The notes: generated from the sequence alone by a model not told the origin. DNA of 64,000 nt from Pseudomonas sp. Bc-h (GCF_002080045.1 NZ_MUIN01000009.1:188342-252341), one strand, 5' to 3'; positions 42,217 through 51,364 are shown, numbered from the stretch's first letter. Numbers and translations: made by a program.

Positions 42217-44121
42217 ATGAACGAGCCAGACTCGCTGATCGGCTGGGCCGACCTCGCCTATTCCTCGCGGCACATGGTGTTTGAGCACTGCGCTGAAGCC
42301 ATCGCCCTGCTCGACCCTTTCACCGACCATTTCGGCGACCTCAACATTGCCGCCTGCAAGCTGCTCGGCTATCCGCGACAGGAATTGCTGGAGCTTCCCG
42401 TGAGCAAGCTGTTCGGTCACCAGTTGGCGGACCTGATCGTGTTCACCCAGGCGGTGATGGACAAAGGCCGCGGCTGGACCGACGACCTGAGCTGCAACAT
42501 CAAGACCGGCGAGCGCATCGAGCTGGAAATCTCCGCCACCACCTTGCAGATCAAGGGCAGCCCACAGCTGATTCTGGTGATGCGCGAAGCCAGCCAACAG
42601 AAATATCAGCAGGATCAAGCGCACACCGAGCGCACCATGCGCGGCGGGCTGATCGAGTGGCGCAACATCCTTAACCTGTTTCAGGAATCGGAGCGCGACA
42701 ACCAGTTGCTGCTCAGCTCGGTCGGCGACGGCATCTACGCCATCGACAGCGAGGGCCTGGCGACCTTCGTCAACCCGGCCGGGGCACGCATGCTGGGTTG
42801 GGGGGTGAAGGACATGATCGGCAAGAACATCCACCGCATTCACCATCACAGCCATGAAGACGGCAGCCACTACCCCGTGGAAGAGTGTCCGATCTACAAG
42901 GCCGTGCATGACGGCGTGGTGCATGAGGGCCGACAGGAAGTGTTCTGGCGCCGCGACGGCAGCTTTTTTCCTGTGGAATTCACCAGCACACCGGTGATCT
43001 CCGATGGGCGCATTGCCGGGGCCGTGGTGGTGTTTCGCGACATCACCGAACGCCGCAGCACCGAGACCCAGCTGCAAACAGCACTGGATGAACTCAAATT
43101 GCTCAAGCAGCGCCTGGAAGACCAGAACGCCTACTTGCAGGAAGAGATTCACATCGAGCACAACTTCCGCGAGATCGTCGGCCAGAGCGCGCCGATCCTG
43201 AAGATCATCAAGCAGATCGACGTGGTCGCACCGACCGACGCCAGCGTGTTGATCAATGGTGAATCCGGCACCGGCAAAGAGCTCATCGCCCGCGCCATTC
43301 ACCAGGCCAGTCGACGCAGCGCGCACCCGCTGATCCGGGTCAACTGCGCAGCGATCCCCACCGAGCTGTTCGAGAGCGAGTTTTTCGGCCACATTCGCGG
43401 CGCTTTTACCGGCGCGGTGCGCGATCGGGTCGGGCGATTTGAACTGGCTGATGGCGGTACGTTGTTCCTCGACGAGATCGGCGAAATCCCGCTGGAGCTG
43501 CAAAGCAAATTGCTGCGGGTATTGCAGGAGGGTCAGTTCGAGCGCGTGGGCGAAGAACGCACACGCAAGGTCGATGTGCGCATCATCGCGGCCACCAACC
43601 GCGACCTGCGTCAGGAAGTCGGGGCCAGGCATTTTCGCGAGGACCTGTACTTCCGGCTTAACGTTTTCCCGATCCAGTCCCCTGCCCTGCGCGACCGCCC
43701 GATCGACATCGCGCCGCTGGCCGCGCACTTCCTCAAGCAAGTCGGCAAACGCCTGAACATGCCCGGCCGCCGCTTGCGCAACAGCGACATCGAGCGGCTG
43801 CAGAACTACTCCTGGCCGGGCAACATCCGTGAATTGCAGAACGTGATCGAACGCGCGCTGATTACCTCCACCGGCGCCGACCTCAACCTCGATCTGCCCG
43901 ACGAACCCAAGAGCCTCGACAGCGGGGCTGCGGGCGTAATTCCGGAACAAGGCTTTCTCACCGAAAACCAGATGCGCGACCTGGAACGCAACAACATGCA
44001 CGCTGCGTTGAAAGCGGCGAACGGCAAGTTGTTTGGTAAAGGAGGTGCGGCCGAGCTGCTGGGAGTGAAGCCAACGACGCTGGCTTCACGGTTGAAGCGG
44101 CTGGATATTGAGGTGGATTGA
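42217..44121 (+). CDS. nitA: Sigma-54-dependent activator with PAS domains (Nit1C regulator)
   Basis: The protein has 634 residues. It has two PAS-like sensor domains (about 15-125 and 165-285; the second contains SSVGDGIYAIDSEGLATFVN), a coiled linker (about 285-315) and an AAA+ domain (about 322-550) with Walker A GESGTGKE, the sigma-54 contact loop RGAFTGA and Walker B GGTLFLDEIGE. A Fis-type HTH is at the C-terminus (LLGVKPTTLASRLKRLDI). It activates the divergent nit operon with sigma-54. There is no receiver domain, so it probably senses a ligand or redox state directly. Confidence 0.93.
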   Translation: MNEPDSLIGWADLAYSSRHMVFEHCAEAIALLDPFTDHFGDLNIAACKLLGYPRQELLELPVSKLFGHQLADLIVFTQAVMDKGRGWTDDLSCNIKTGERIELEISATTLQIKGSPQLILVMREASQQKYQQDQAHTERTMRGGLIEWRNILNLFQESERDNQLLLSSVGDGIYAIDSEGLATFVNPAGARMLGWGVKDMIGKNIHRIHHHSHEDGSHYPVEECPIYKAVHDGVVHEGRQEVFWRRDGSFFPVEFTSTPVISDGRIAGAVVVFRDITERRSTETQLQTALDELKLLKQRLEDQNAYLQEEIHIEHNFREIVGQSAPILKIIKQIDVVAPTDASVLINGESGTGKELIARAIHQASRRSAHPLIRVNCAAIPTELFESEFFGHIRGAFTGAVRDRVGRFELADGGTLFLDEIGEIPLELQSKLLRVLQEGQFERVGEERTRKVDVRIIAATNRDLRQEVGARHFREDLYFRLNVFPIQSPALRDRPIDIAPLAAHFLKQVGKRLNMPGRRLRNSDIERLQNYSWPGNIRELQNVIERALITSTGADLNLDLPDEPKSLDSGAAGVIPEQGFLTENQMRDLERNNMHAALKAANGKLFGKGGAAELLGVKPTTLASRLKRLDIEVD

Positions 44122-44160
44122 CCGGCTGTGTAACGCCTGATCACGAAGCTGACCAACGTC

Positions 44161-46635
44161 TCAAAACCCCACACTCGCCTGCACGAAGAACGTCCGCGGC
44201 TGGCCCAGGTAGATACCCGAGTTGTTGTCGCTGGAGCGGGTGAAGTATTGGTGGTCGAAGACGTTTTTCACCCCGGCGCCGAGTCTCAGGTTCGACAGTT
44301 GTTTGCCGAAATCGTAGGCGCCGCGCAGGTTCCAGGTGACATAGCCGGGAATGTTGCCGTATTGACCATCGGCGGACGGTTCGGTGATGTAATTGCCGTT
44401 GAAGCTGCCGTCAGCGTTGGTGCCGGTGCCCGGCGCGCGTTGTCTGGACTGGGCGAAACCGTCGATGTTGTAGGTCCAGCGGTCAACTTCATAACGCAGG
44501 CCGACAGTCGCCACCTGGCGCGAGTAGAACGGCAGGTCGCGGCCTTTGAAGCCGGGGATTTCGCCTTCATAGGTGGCGCGGGTGTAAGTGAAACCGGCGT
44601 TGGCGGTCAGGCCTTGCAGGCGTGAGTCCAGCGAGCTCAAGTCGTAGTGCGCCGAGGCTTCGATACCCTGGTGTTTGGTCGCGCCGAGGTTGGTCCAGCC
44701 CACATCGTTGCTGATGTATTGCAGCTCGTCGTCGAAGTCGATGTAGAACGCCGTGAGCTCACCGCCCCAGGTGCCATTGTCATAGCGGGTGCCGAGCTCG
44801 TAAGTCTTGGCCTTTTCCGGTTGCAGGCCGTTGGCGGTGTCGTTGCCGTTACCACCCTGCGCCACCTGGAAGTACTGCAGGCTGCCGAACGAGGTCTCGT
44901 AGTTGGCGAACAGTTTCCACTCATCGGACAGGTGATACATCACGCTGAGCGCAGGCAGCGGCTCGTTGTTGTTGACGCTGCGGTCCTTTTCCTGGACCCG
45001 CACGCCGTTGGTGCCGAGCACCGGTCGTTCGTGCCAGTCGGTGCTGATGCGTTCGAAGCGAATCCCCGGGGTGACGGTCCATTTGCCGATATCGATCTTG
45101 TCGTCGATGTAGAACGCCGTGGCTTCGGTGCCCCCGGTGCGGTCCTGATAGACGTGGCCGTCGGAACCGGGAATCGCCACGGGCGTGTTGTTGACCAGGC
45201 CCAGACGCGACGCCTGTTCGTGCATGGCTTCTTTGAGGTAACGTGCGCCGACGCTGACTTCCTGTGTGGTCGGCCCGAGGTCCAGCACATGAGACACGCG
45301 CGGCTCGATACCAAAGGTGTGATAGGTGCGAGGAAACGAGCCGAGGGTCTTCTGGTCGCGGGCGGCGATGTTGCTGCCTCGGAAACTGTCGGTGTAATAG
45401 GTCAGCACTTCAGCCTGGGTCGACTCGTCGATCTGGCGCTTGTACTTGATCGACACGTCCTTGCGACGGCCGCTGAAGTTGTCGTAGTCGCGGTCCGACT
45501 GGTATGGATTGGCGTCGAACTGTGCCTGAGTGAGGCCGCCCGGCATGTCGGCCTTGGCGTCGTAGTAGTGGAAGTTGACCGACAGATCGTCTTCATCGGT
45601 CAGCGCCCAGTGGGTCTTGAGCAACACGTCGTCGATATCGTTGTCGTTGTTGCTGGAGCGATAACCCGATCCGTTGACGGTGGAATAGAGCAAGGCCGCG
45701 CCCAGACCGTTGTCGGCAGTACCCCCGATGAACAGGGTCTCCATGTTCTTGTAGCCACCATGACGGCTGGTTTCGAGGGTGCTACTGAGGTCGCCGCTGA
45801 GTTTTTCAGGAATTGCGCGGGTCACGAAGTTGATGACCCCACCGACGTTCTGCGGCCCATAACGCACCGAGCCTGCGCCGCGTACCACGTCGATGCTGTC
45901 CAGGTTGCCCGACGAGATCGGCGCCATCGACAACTGCGGCTGGCCGTAGGGCGCGAACGCAGCGGGAACGCCATCGATCAGAACCGTGGAGCGCGGCGAC
46001 AGGCGCGACGTCAGACCACGAACGCCGACGTTCAGGGAGATGTCGCTGCCACCCGTGCCATTGGACTCCTGCACTTGCACACCGGGAATCCGACGCAGCA
46101 CATCGCCGACGTTCTGCGCGCCCTGCTCGACCATCGCCTGGCGGCGCACCACCGTACGTGCGCCAGGGTGATTCTGCACCACGGCCTGATCGGCGTCGCC
46201 GAGCCAGTCACCGACTACGTTAACTTCCATCGGCGCGATTTCCATGCTGCCGGGGGTGGCCGATGCACTGGCACCCGCCAGTTTGAGCACCACGGTGTCG
46301 GCAGACATTTCGTAATCCAGGCCACTGCCTTTGAGCAGCGAACGCAACGCCTGTTCCGGCGACAGGTTGCCGTCCACCGCGGGGGCCTGTTTGCCGGCGA
46401 CCAGATCAGGACTGAAGAACAATTGCAGAGAGGTCTGCTGACCCAACTGACTCAACGCTGCGCTCAGAGGTTGCGCCTGGATGTGAATGGCGGTCGGCGC
46501 CCCCTCGGCATACGCGCCGCTGGCTCCGGAGCCAACGGCCAGGGCCAGGACCCAAGGCAGCCAGCGCGAGGATGGCGCTGCGGGGACAGTGCGAGTGACA
46601 GCCAGTTGAAGCACGTTGAGTCTATTGTTTTTCAC
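44161..46635 (-). CDS. fecA: TonB-dependent transducer, FecA type
   Basis: The protein has 824 residues from GTG 46635 (AGGAC upstream; an ATG 26 codons earlier lacks a leader-like sequence). Signal peptide, then the STN signalling domain (AIHIQAQPLSAALSQLGQQT, about residues 50-105), plug (TVLIDGVPAAFAPYGQPQLS, VVRGAGSVRYGPQNVGGVIN) and a 22-strand barrel ending in VGF. The plug wording is that of FecA, the ferric dicitrate receptor. With FecR and FecI it forms a cell-surface signalling system. The exact ferric ligand needs testing. Confidence 0.92.
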   Translation of the reverse strand: MKNNRLNVLQLAVTRTVPAAPSSRWLPWVLALAVGSGASGAYAEGAPTAIHIQAQPLSAALSQLGQQTSLQLFFSPDLVAGKQAPAVDGNLSPEQALRSLLKGSGLDYEMSADTVVLKLAGASASATPGSMEIAPMEVNVVGDWLGDADQAVVQNHPGARTVVRRQAMVEQGAQNVGDVLRRIPGVQVQESNGTGGSDISLNVGVRGLTSRLSPRSTVLIDGVPAAFAPYGQPQLSMAPISSGNLDSIDVVRGAGSVRYGPQNVGGVINFVTRAIPEKLSGDLSSTLETSRHGGYKNMETLFIGGTADNGLGAALLYSTVNGSGYRSSNNDNDIDDVLLKTHWALTDEDDLSVNFHYYDAKADMPGGLTQAQFDANPYQSDRDYDNFSGRRKDVSIKYKRQIDESTQAEVLTYYTDSFRGSNIAARDQKTLGSFPRTYHTFGIEPRVSHVLDLGPTTQEVSVGARYLKEAMHEQASRLGLVNNTPVAIPGSDGHVYQDRTGGTEATAFYIDDKIDIGKWTVTPGIRFERISTDWHERPVLGTNGVRVQEKDRSVNNNEPLPALSVMYHLSDEWKLFANYETSFGSLQYFQVAQGGNGNDTANGLQPEKAKTYELGTRYDNGTWGGELTAFYIDFDDELQYISNDVGWTNLGATKHQGIEASAHYDLSSLDSRLQGLTANAGFTYTRATYEGEIPGFKGRDLPFYSRQVATVGLRYEVDRWTYNIDGFAQSRQRAPGTGTNADGSFNGNYITEPSADGQYGNIPGYVTWNLRGAYDFGKQLSNLRLGAGVKNVFDHQYFTRSSDNNSGIYLGQPRTFFVQASVGF

Positions 46636-46743
46636 GTCGGGTCTTGTCCTGAGGGTCCAGAATGCGGAGCACTTCTGCGCTGCTCTGAATGCTAAGCAAT
46701 CGCAGTTGGACAAGAAGACGAAGAGCCGGGAAAAAACCTGAAT

Positions 46744-47748
46744 CTATTTTGAAAATATTTCCTGACTGCCATCGGCGAGGGTGCGAACCGCCACCGGCAG
46801 AATACTCGGCAAGGCCCGTAACAGAGCGTCTGTGTCGTCGGATTTGAACACGCTGGTCAGTCGCAGATTGGCGGCCTTGCCTTCGGCGACCCGCAGCGGT
46901 TTTGCGCGATAGCGCGAGACTTCCTGCACCACCTCACTGAGCGTCGCGTCATTGAATACCAGCTTGCCGCCCCGCCAGGCAGTGACCGCCGCGGTGTTGA
47001 TGGTCGACGCTGGCGTGACGTTGCCACTGGCGTCGATGCTCGATCCCAGACCTGCTGTCAGCGTGACCTGATTAGCCTGTTCATCGGCGCGCCCCTTGAC
47101 CTTGACCGTGCCGGATTCCACCGCCACCAGGGTCTGGGCCGGATCGCGTCGCACGTCGAAACGCGTGCCCGTCACGGTCACAGAGCCATCGCCGGTCTGC
47201 ACCACGAACGGCCGCGAGGTATCGTGCTCGACGCTGAACATCGCCTCGCCCTCGATCAACTCCACCTGCCGACGGGCACTGAAGAAATGCACTTTCAGGC
47301 GCGTGCGGCTGTTGAGGTCGACCACCGAGCCATCGGGTAATGGAACCTGACGCCGCTCGCCCAGCACAGTGGCGAATTCGGCGCTGTAATCGGGTTGCTG
47401 ATCGAGACCGAAATACAGGCCGCCTGCGGTCACCATCGCCACCAGACTCGCCGCCACTGCATAGCGGACGAAAGTGCGGCGCGAGGGTGATCGAGGCGTT
47501 GGCAAAGGTACCGCAGCGTCTGGTTCGCAGAGTGCCTGCAAACGTGCCTTCGGCAACAGGTCGGCGGCGCCCCAGAGATTCTGCAGCAAGCGATATTCAT
47601 GGGCGTGCTGGTCGTGTTCGTCCAGCCAGGCCTGAAAAGCCGCGCGCTCCTCGGCCGGCAGATCACCGTCGCGCGAGCGGGCAAACCAGAAGGCCGCCTG
47701 ATCCCGTACAGTCTGTGCGCCGCATGCGCATTCACGATCCGTCGTCAT
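46744..47748 (-). CDS. fecR: FecR-family anti-sigma/sigma regulator
   Basis: The protein has 334 residues from MTTDRECACGAQTVRDQAAF. The N-terminal cytosolic part contains AAFWFARSRDGDLPAEERAA, which binds the sigma factor. A transmembrane helix follows near residues 110-130 (YAVAASLVAMVTAGGLYFGL), and the periplasmic FecR domain (RRQVPLPDGSVVDLNSRTRL) contacts the transducer's STN domain. It lies between fecI and fecA with gaps of 49 and 108 bp, so the three are probably co-transcribed. Confidence 0.93.
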   Translation of the reverse strand: MTTDRECACGAQTVRDQAAFWFARSRDGDLPAEERAAFQAWLDEHDQHAHEYRLLQNLWGAADLLPKARLQALCEPDAAVPLPTPRSPSRRTFVRYAVAASLVAMVTAGGLYFGLDQQPDYSAEFATVLGERRQVPLPDGSVVDLNSRTRLKVHFFSARRQVELIEGEAMFSVEHDTSRPFVVQTGDGSVTVTGTRFDVRRDPAQTLVAVESGTVKVKGRADEQANQVTLTAGLGSSIDASGNVTPASTINTAAVTAWRGGKLVFNDATLSEVVQEVSRYRAKPLRVAEGKAANLRLTSVFKSDDTDALLRALPSILPVAVRTLADGSQEIFSK

Positions 47749-47797
47749 GGAATGTCCTGAACAGATAAAGGGCGGGCCAGTTCCCGATGACAATGCC

Positions 47798-48301
47798 TCA
47801 TGGCGCCGAAGCGTCCAGCCGGTCGCGCAAGTGGCGCAACGTGCGGATCATATACTTTTCCACCATGTTCTTGCTCAACCCCAGGCGCTCGGCGATTTCC
47901 AGCTGGGTCAGCCCTTCGAGCTTCTGCCAGATGAACACCTTGCGACAATTGAGGGGCAACTCTGCCAAGGCTCGCTCGATGGAATCCGCCAGCTGAATAG
48001 CCTGCATGAACGCCTCCGGGTCACCTGCGTGGCCCGCTGAACTGTCGATGGACTCCATTTCCAGTTCGGCCCGCCGATCCTCACGCCGCCAGGTATCCAC
48101 CGCAATGTTGCGGGCGGTCTGGTGCAGATAGGCGCGCGGCTGCTCGACACTGGCCCCACCTGACGACTCCAGCACGCGGACGAACGCGTCGTGGGTCAGG
48201 TCTTCGGCCTGATGACGGTTCTTCAGTCGGCGAGTCCAGGTACCCACGAGCTCTTCGTAGTGATCAAGAAAGCCTTTGCTTCGCGGCAGCTTGAGGGTCA
48301 T
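47798..48301 (-). CDS. fecI: ECF sigma factor, FecI type
   Basis: The protein has 167 residues from MTLKLPRSKGFLDHYEELVG (longer frames upstream run through promoter DNA). Sigma region 2 has RLKNRHQAEDLTHDAFVRVL, with EQPRAYLHQTARNIAVDTWR; region 4 has LTQLEIAERLGLSKNMVEKY. It directs RNA polymerase to the fecA promoter when FecA binds its ferric ligand. A candidate Fur box lies 37-55 bp upstream, as expected of an iron-repressed fecI. Confidence 0.93.
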   Translation of the reverse strand: MTLKLPRSKGFLDHYEELVGTWTRRLKNRHQAEDLTHDAFVRVLESSGGASVEQPRAYLHQTARNIAVDTWRREDRRAELEMESIDSSAGHAGDPEAFMQAIQLADSIERALAELPLNCRKVFIWQKLEGLTQLEIAERLGLSKNMVEKYMIRTLRHLRDRLDASAP

Positions 48302-48337
48302 GGGGGTGGTGGGATGGGTTGTAGAGAGGAAGGCGCG

Positions 48338-48356
48338 GATAGTAACGATTCTTATT
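48338..48356 (-). promoter_or_regulatory. Candidate Fur box upstream of fecI
   Basis: The minus-strand sequence AATAAGAATCGTTACTATC matches 13 of 19 positions of the Fur consensus (GATAATGATAATCATTATC). Confidence 0.5.
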
Positions 48357-48392
48357 ACACGGCGCAATGCGCGGTTATCACGTTGCGAAATC

Positions 48393-48458
48393 CGTAGCAG
48401 TCCGGCTGGCCAGCGGTGGCGAACAACCGACCCCACCGCCGGCAAGCCGTGCTGCTAC
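48393..48458. repeat. REP/REPIN-type palindromic element
   Basis: CGTAGCAGTCCGGCTGGCCA faces CCGGCAAGCCGTGCTGCTAC, with GCGGTGG/CCACCGC inner arms, between fecI and the hydrolase gene. Confidence 0.75.
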
Positions 48459-48494
48459 GCGTCAGGCATCCGTATTGACGAGGGTGGACAAGCC

Positions 48495-49040
48495 TCAGGC
48501 CAGATACTCGTCCGCCGACATTACGCTCGCATAACCGAAGCGCAACGCCGCCATGAACGCCGCATGCACGTGAGCGGCAGGAACGGTCACGCCATTGAAC
48601 TCCAGATCATGGGTCGCGCAGGCGTCGTGGATCACCGTGGTCTTGAAGCCGAAGTCATCCGACGCCCGGGTCACCGCGTCAATGCACATGTGGCTCATGT
48701 TGCCGATCACGGTGACGGTTTCAATGTTGCGGGCTTTCAGGACATCCAGCAGCTCGGTCTCGCGATACGGGTTCATGAAGTGTTTGAGGATCACCGTTTC
48801 TTCTGGCAATGCCGCAGCCTTTGGATGCAGCTGCGCGCCCTCGCTGCCGGGTACGAAGAATGGCGCATCCGGGGACAGTGTTTCGTGGCGAATGTGGATC
48901 ACCAGGTCCCCCTTCTCACGGGCTCCAGCGATGATACGGGCCGCGTTGTTCGCTGCAGCTTCGACGCCTGCAAGCAGCCACTTGCCGCCAGGGAAATAGT
49001 CGTTCTGGATGTCGACGACGATCAATGCATTGTTGCTCAT
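48495..49040 (-). CDS. Isochorismatase-family cysteine hydrolase
   Basis: The protein has 181 residues from MSNNALIVVDIQNDYFPGGK. The triad is visible: Asp in VVDIQNDYFPGG, Lys in VILKHFMNPYRETELL and Cys in IGNMSHMCIDAVTRAS. The family hydrolyses amides or vinyl ethers (nicotinamidase, isochorismatase, carbamoylases); the substrate here is unknown. The frame is open 15 codons upstream, but the chosen start matches the family. Confidence 0.9.
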   Translation of the reverse strand: MSNNALIVVDIQNDYFPGGKWLLAGVEAAANNAARIIAGAREKGDLVIHIRHETLSPDAPFFVPGSEGAQLHPKAAALPEETVILKHFMNPYRETELLDVLKARNIETVTVIGNMSHMCIDAVTRASDDFGFKTTVIHDACATHDLEFNGVTVPAAHVHAAFMAALRFGYASVMSADEYLA

Positions 49041-49214
49041 GGGGGTAGCTCTCTGAGTGGGCGCAATTGACGAATCTGCCGACAAGGTCGGGATTGGCGG
49101 TGACCTGGATGATCATCGTAATCTTTAGCGCACAGAAGCCACGCCCGGGGCAATGGATCATTTCAGCCACTGAAATGAAGCCTGAAGAATTGACCAAGAA
49201 GGTGGCTGGAAACG

Positions 49215-49242
49215 CAAAAAGGCGCACGTAAGCTGTGCGCCA
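49215..49242 (-). terminator. Rho-independent terminator for the 27-residue microprotein gene
   Basis: GGCGCAC (49221-49227) and GTGCGCC (49235-49241) form a 7-bp stem. On the minus strand it is followed by TTTTT (49220-49216). It lies 75 bp beyond the stop of the small gene at 49317-49400. Confidence 0.7.
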
Positions 49243-49316
49243 CTTTGCTGGATGCAGGGAAGGGATTCGAGCGCCAGCAGCGGATCAGATTTCTTGCTGG
49301 CTTGAATCCCTGTGTA

Positions 49317-49400
49317 TCAGCTCGGCGGAATGGTCGCCAGCATGCCGATGGTGATAGTCAGAGCCAGAAATCCCAACAGAAAAATCGTCATCTTGGCCAT
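49317..49400 (-). CDS. 27-residue single-span membrane microprotein
   Basis: The translation from ATG 49400 is MAKMTIFLLGFLALTITIGM then LATIPPS and a stop. One hydrophobic helix covers residues 5-24 with a Lys near the N-terminus, the look of small regulatory membrane peptides. AGAGGAGGCCACC gives a near-ideal ribosome binding site, and an intrinsic terminator lies 75 bp downstream. These signals together make a real gene likely, although it is below usual annotation size. Partner and role are unknown. The rest of the 49041-49679 gap shows only a REPIN. Confidence 0.65.
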   Translation of the reverse strand: MAKMTIFLLGFLALTITIGMLATIPPS

Positions 49401-49578
49401 GGTGGCCTCCTCTCGACGCCAGGTTGCGGTACAGGCTTGAACACTTCACTCAAGCCTTGCGTCCAGCCGTATCAGGGCGGCTGGGAATGCCGACGATTGT
49501 GTGTCGAGATGCGCTTGCAGTACAGATTCAGCTGACCTATAAAAATACGGATCAGATGGGTTTATGGGACCCCACGAA

Positions 49579-49664
49579 CCTGTAGCAGCACGGCTTGCCG
49601 GCGCTATCGATTTCGACGACGTGACCGCCGGCAAACGGAACGCCGCCCGGCCGGACTGCTACGG
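49579..49664. repeat. REPIN, variant with an extended GCCGGCAAACGGAACGCCG arm
   Basis: CCTGTAGCAGCACGGCTTGC faces CCGGCCGGACTGCTACGGGG. The right half shares an exact 33-base stretch with the element at 57.3 kb. Confidence 0.75.
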
Positions 49665-49679
49665 GGATCGTGATGAGGT

Positions 49680-50312
49680 CTACAACGCAGGACGCTGAAA
49701 ATTCACCCACTCCTGCACCGCTGGATGCTGCCACTGACGCTGCGCGTAGTTCACCAGTTCAGCCGGAACCGGGTCGCCATTGAGGATCAGGCGGTTGAGC
49801 ATCAAGGCCAGGTCGACATCGGCAATTGACCACTCACCGAGTAGATATTCGCGCCCATCCGCCAGCAGGGCCTGAGCAGCGTCGATCAGTTTGCGCGCTG
49901 CAGCTTGCCCTTCAGTCGACAACGCCGGGTATTGGCGTCCGTAAAACACCACCAGCGTCGAGCGCTCTTCGCGGATTGGCATCAGGTCACTGCGCAACCA
50001 GGCCTGGACCTGCCGCGCGCGAGCACGCTGTTGCAAATCCCGAGGGTAAATCGGCGTCTCTGGAAAGGCGTCCTCCAGATACTCGGTGATCGCCGAAGAC
50101 TCGGACAGGGAAAAGTCGCCATGCACCAGCGTTGGCACACGCTGGGTCAGCGACAGGTCGGCGTAGTCTTTCGCCTGATGCGCTTGGGAATGGAGATCGA
50201 CCTGAATCAGCTCGAAATCAATGCCCTTCTCTCGCAGCGCCACAAACACCGACATCGCATAAGGGCTGGTGAATCGGGCATCGACATACAGGCGCAAGGG
50301 GGCAGCATTCAC
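49680..50312 (-). CDS. yfcF: Glutathione S-transferase, YfcF type
   Basis: The protein has 210 residues. The thioredoxin-fold N-domain has LRLYVDARFTSPYAMSVFVA, RVPTLVHGDFSLSESSAITE (cis-Pro and the ES glutathione contact) and YLEDAFPE. The helical C-domain has RARARQVQAWLRSDLMPIRE and GEWSIADVDLALMLNRLILN, closely following E. coli YfcF. It conjugates or reduces with glutathione and is linked to peroxide defence. Confidence 0.92.
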   Translation of the reverse strand: MNAAPLRLYVDARFTSPYAMSVFVALREKGIDFELIQVDLHSQAHQAKDYADLSLTQRVPTLVHGDFSLSESSAITEYLEDAFPETPIYPRDLQQRARARQVQAWLRSDLMPIREERSTLVVFYGRQYPALSTEGQAAARKLIDAAQALLADGREYLLGEWSIADVDLALMLNRLILNGDPVPAELVNYAQRQWQHPAVQEWVNFQRPAL

Positions 50313-50430
50313 GGGGCGATCTCCATATTCGTATCAGTGGGAATGCCACGCTACGAGAATGCCCCGCGTAAGGGAAATTCAGGTTTTTTATGGGCCTATT
50401 CCCGCGCGGAATGCGGCTATCTGATGGGCA

Positions 50431-51333
50431 TCAACCGAGGATTTCGCGCAGGCGCGGCGCGGCGAAATCAAGGAAGCGGCGCATCTTCAGGGGCATGTGG
50501 CCCCTGGAGGCATGCAGCAGATGAATCGGCGATGGCTCAAGCTCGAAGTCTTCCAGCACCAACTGCAATAAACCCGCTTCGAGGGCGTCGCTCACCTGAT
50601 AGCGCATCAGGCTTACCGCGCCCACTCCACGCACGGCGGCCTGCATGGCGGCTTCCGCTGTCGACACGGCCAGGCGCGGAAGGATGGGGATTTCGATTTC
50701 ACCCCGACCATCGGGAGAGAGAAAACGCCAGCCCGGTGACAAGACCGGCATCACCACGCGCACGAAGGGGAAGCGCCGCAAATCGTCAGGCACCTGGGGC
50801 ACTCCATGTTCAGCCAGCAATTGCGGACTGGCACAGACCACGTTGCGCATGCTGCCGACGCGGGTGGCGATCATGTTGCTGTCGGGCAGGACGCCGATGC
50901 GCACGGCCATGTCGACGTGCTCCTCGACCAGTTGCAGGTTGTGATCCGCCAGCAGTAAACGAACGTTGATTTCGGGGTACAGCGCGAGAAAGTCCGTCAC
51001 CACCGGCAGCACATGCAGACGCCCGAAAAATACTGGCGCAGTGATCACCAGCTCGCCTTTGGGCATCTGAAACTCACCAGCGGCCTCGCGCTCGGCATCG
51101 TCCACCTGTTCGAGAATGCGCCGCGCGGCTGCGACGTAGGCCACGCCCGCGTCGGTCAGGGTCAGTTTGCGCGTGCCACGGATGAGCAAACGCGTGCCCA
51201 GCCGCGATTCAAGGTCAGTGATCTTGCGGCTCAGTGTCGGCAGCGGCACGTTCAGCGCACGGCCTGCGGCCGAAAGACTGCCGTTCTCTATAGCGGCCAC
51301 CAGCATTTCCATTGATTCGAAGCGATCCATCAA
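50431..51333 (-). CDS. LysR-family transcriptional regulator
   Basis: The protein has 300 residues. The HTH is at the N-terminus (MDRFESMEMLVAAIENGSLS; ALNVPLPTLSRKITDLESRL) and the effector domain at about 90-298. The start could be either of two adjacent ATGs. It is divergent from the exported hydrolase at 51478. The gap holds a perfect 19-bp palindrome 13 bp upstream of this gene, so it probably controls both genes. The effector is unknown. Confidence 0.9.
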   Translation of the reverse strand: MMDRFESMEMLVAAIENGSLSAAGRALNVPLPTLSRKITDLESRLGTRLLIRGTRKLTLTDAGVAYVAAARRILEQVDDAEREAAGEFQMPKGELVITAPVFFGRLHVLPVVTDFLALYPEINVRLLLADHNLQLVEEHVDMAVRIGVLPDSNMIATRVGSMRNVVCASPQLLAEHGVPQVPDDLRRFPFVRVVMPVLSPGWRFLSPDGRGEIEIPILPRLAVSTAEAAMQAAVRGVGAVSLMRYQVSDALEAGLLQLVLEDFELEPSPIHLLHASRGHMPLKMRRFLDFAAPRLREILG

Positions 51334-51345
51334 GCCTTCCGGATT

Positions 51346-51364
51346 TCGGTAAGTTGGTTACCGA
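51346..51364. promoter_or_regulatory. Candidate LysR operator
   Basis: TCGGTAAGTTGGTTACCGA is a perfect 7-bp inverted repeat with a 5-bp spacer in the divergent gap. Confidence 0.55.

Noticed and set aside
42199..44001. 600-residue minus-strand frame
   Set aside because: It is antisense of nitA, whose AAA+ motifs are unmistakable.
44647..46695. 682-residue plus-strand frame
   Set aside because: It is antisense of fecA; no domain features.
49173..49229. 18-codon plus-strand frame (MKPEELTKKVAGNAKRRT)
   Set aside because: It has no ribosome binding site and ends inside the minus-strand terminator.
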